A DNA stretch of 64,000 nucleotides, taken from assembly GCA_030065915.1 (NCBI GenBank), contig JASJCQ010000006.1, positions 62,001 to 126,000 on the forward strand, given 5' to 3'. The stretch's first letter is position 1, and every line of letters starts with the position of its first letter. Shown one piece after another: positions 62,408 through 64,000 of the stretch. The notes beneath the pieces are model-generated. The model saw only the letters and a program-made list of their open reading frames with translations, did no database searches and was not told where the DNA came from. The position numbers and the translations under genes were made by a program. This stretch comes from Woeseiaceae bacterium (GTDB lineage: Bacteria; Pseudomonadota; Gammaproteobacteria; Steroidobacterales; Woeseiaceae).

Positions 62408-64000
62408 CTAGCGTCGCGTCGCATAGATCAGGCCACGTCTCGCCAGCAGCTTTTCGAGCTCGACTCCGAGAATGACGAAGCACGGCAGCGCCAGGCACAG
62501 TGCCAGTTCCGTCGCCGTCAGCGGGGCCGTGTTGAAGACAGCCTGCAGCGGCGGCAGATAGATGACGGCCGCGTGCAGGACAACGGTAAGCAACACCGCG
62601 CCGATCAGCGGCCGGTTGCTCATGAGCCCCTGCGAGAACAGCGACCGGTGTTCCGAACGAATAACGAGCACATGCGCGAGCTGCGAGAAGGTCAGCACGG
62701 TGAATACGACCGTCTGCCAGTTGTCTGACCCCCGCCCGACCGCCCAGGCCTGCCCGAAGATCGAGAGCCCCCCGATCAGGAGCCCTACCCACAGGATGTG
62801 TTGCCACATGCCCCGCGTAAAGACGCTCTGCTCGGGCGGGCGCGGCGGACGCTTCATCAGGTCCTGCTCGGCGGCCTCGGCCGTCAGCGCGAGGCCCGGC
62901 AGGCCGTCCGTCACCAGGTTGATCCACAGGATGTGGATAGGCAACAGCGGGATCGGCAGTCCAAGTAACGGCGCGAGAAACATCGTCCAGATTTCGCCGG
63001 AGTTGCTCGTCATCGTGTACTTGATGAACTTCAGGATGTTGTCGAATATCCGGCGTCCTTCGCGGACAGCGATGACGATGGTCCGGAAATTGTCGTCGAG
63101 CAACACCATATCCGCCGATTCCCTGGCGACGTCGGTGCCTTTCTCGCCCATCGCTATGCCGATGTCGGCACGCTTCAGGGCCGGCGCATCGTTGACGCCG
63201 TCGCCGGTCATCGCAACGAACTCGCCGCGCGACTGCAGCGCCTCGACAATGCGGATCTTCTGCTCCGGTCCGACCCGCGCGTAGACCCGGGTATCGGCCA
63301 CGCGCTCTGCGAGGGTCTCGGCGTCCATTGATTTGAGCTCGGCGCCGGTAATGACAGAGTCGCCTTCACCAGCGATGCCGACCTGCCTCGCGATCGCCAA
63401 TGCCGTGCTGGGGTGGTCGCCTGTGATCATGACCGGCGATATGCTCGCCGCGAGACAGGTCTCAACGGCGTGATCCGCGCCCTCCCGCGGCGGATCCGAC
63501 AGCGCGATCAGCGCGCAGAAATCAAACCCCGTATCGATGTCGTCGTTCCGATCGGTCAGCTTCTTCACGGCGAACGACAAGACCCGGTAGCCTTCCGCCG
63601 CCAGCGTCTCCGCGGTATCGCAGACGCTACCCAGCTCGAACGGCGGCAGTGCCTCCGACACGCGCGAGCATCTCGCGGTCACGGCCTCCGGTGCGCCCTT
63701 CAATAGCGCGACGATCCCGTCGGGCGACTGATGCACCGTCGTCATCGACTTGGTCTCGCTGTCGAAAGGCTGCTCCCGGATGCGCGGATAGTCCGTGTCG
63801 AGCGCTTCCTTATCGAAGCCGTTGTCGCGCGCGAACTCGTAGATGGCGACCTCGGTAGGATCGCCGATCAGTTCATCCACATTTTCGACGCGGACATCGT
63901 TGTTCAGCGCCATGGCCAGGGGCAGCCAGGGCAGCTGCTGTTTGACGTCGTCACCAATCGTCTCAAACCGATCATCGCCAAGCTGGACGAACGCAACCCG
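62408..64000 (-). CDS. Cation-transporting P-type ATPase (Ca2+-ATPase-like), C-terminal part
   Basis: The frame runs to the window edge, so only the second half (531 codons) is present. The nucleotide-binding domain shows PFDSETKSMTTVHQ and LLKGAPEAV. The phosphorylation-domain hinge is MTGDGVNDAPALKRADIG (near 63182-63211). The last six membrane helices follow, including PIPLLPIHILWINLVTDGLP, which is typical of calcium-type or broad cation P2A ATPases. The DKTGT phosphorylation site, actuator domain and first four helices lie outside. It exports a cation using ATP. It lies 70 nt upstream of the hydroxylase gene on the same strand. Confidence 0.93.
   Translation of the reverse strand, partial: RVAFVQLGDDRFETIGDDVKQQLPWLPLAMALNNDVRVENVDELIGDPTEVAIYEFARDNGFDKEALDTDYPRIREQPFDSETKSMTTVHQSPDGIVALLKGAPEAVTARCSRVSEALPPFELGSVCDTAETLAAEGYRVLSFAVKKLTDRNDDIDTGFDFCALIALSDPPREGADHAVETCLAASISPVMITGDHPSTALAIARQVGIAGEGDSVITGAELKSMDAETLAERVADTRVYARVGPEQKIRIVEALQSRGEFVAMTGDGVNDAPALKRADIGIAMGEKGTDVARESADMVLLDDNFRTIVIAVREGRRIFDNILKFIKYTMTSNSGEIWTMFLAPLLGLPIPLLPIHILWINLVTDGLPGLALTAEAAEQDLMKRPPRPPEQSVFTRGMWQHILWVGLLIGGLSIFGQAWAVGRGSDNWQTVVFTVLTFSQLAHVLVIRSEHRSLFSQGLMSNRPLIGAVLLTVVLHAAVIYLPPLQAVFNTAPLTATELALCLALPCFVILGVELEKLLARRGLIYATRR

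Overview
The window looks like a piece of a GC-rich gammaproteobacterial chromosome, probably an aerobic, peptide- and polysaccharide-scavenging marine or sediment heterotroph related to Xanthomonadales or Woeseiaceae-type lineages. This rests on inference from gene content: two TonB-dependent receptors, an S46 and an S9 secreted peptidase, a GH3 enzyme, lipoproteins with Gram-negative lipoboxes, a patatin autotransporter and NhaC. No rRNA, CRISPR array, integrase, transposase or phage gene was seen. The single RNA gene recognised is a tRNA-Gly(CCC). Both window edges cut genes: a sigma54 activator on the left and a P-type ATPase on the right.

Layout. 1-10.6 kb: mixed housekeeping and stress genes (hydrolase-OsmC fusion, DUF2157 pair, orphan solute-binding protein with a small secreted protein, YdeI-like protein, S46 dipeptidyl peptidase, GAF protein with a dead GGDEF domain, acetylpolyamine amidohydrolase). 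10.7-19.4 kb: beta-propeller membrane protein, a YtrA-type GntR regulator with an unusually clear operator and its membrane partner, PlpD-like patatin, rhomboid protease, an ECF sigma operon and PPK2 with a terminator. 19.4-21.8 kb: a tightly overlapping minus-strand operon of two DUF1538 membrane proteins, a PII-like protein and a CBS protein. 21.8-34.6 kb: surface lipoprotein, tRNA-Gly, KefF/KefC-like potassium efflux pair, TonB receptor-MenA-BASS transporter run, and a delta-class carbonic anhydrase lipoprotein with a small outer-membrane protein. 34.6-48.7 kb: NhaC, VOC protein, GH3 and beta-helix lipoprotein facing each other, S9 peptidase, beta-CASP nuclease-like protein, YaiI/DUF2855 genes, amidohydrolase, voltage-gated K+ channel with a terminal CxxC tail.

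48.7-62.4 kb is the most distinctive region. A TonB-dependent receptor (minus) diverges from a single run of five consecutive flavin-dependent (tryptophan-type) halogenase homologues (plus) spaced -4, +3, +10 and -4 nt. Sulfotransferases lie on either side, with an Asp/Asn beta-hydroxylase beyond the right-hand one. The five halogenase homologues share the same residue numbering for the catalytic lysine position (80) and the first Trp of the WxWxIP motif (270). The first four keep K80 and WxWxIP. The fifth has R80, lacks the GEATIP segment, and has W270-V272-A274, so it looks like a non-catalytic paralogue kept in the operon. I infer an uptake-and-modify system in which a substrate imported by the receptor is halogenated and perhaps sulfated or hydroxylated. 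No flavin reductase, NRPS/PKS or precursor peptide was seen beside it, so the substrate is unknown.
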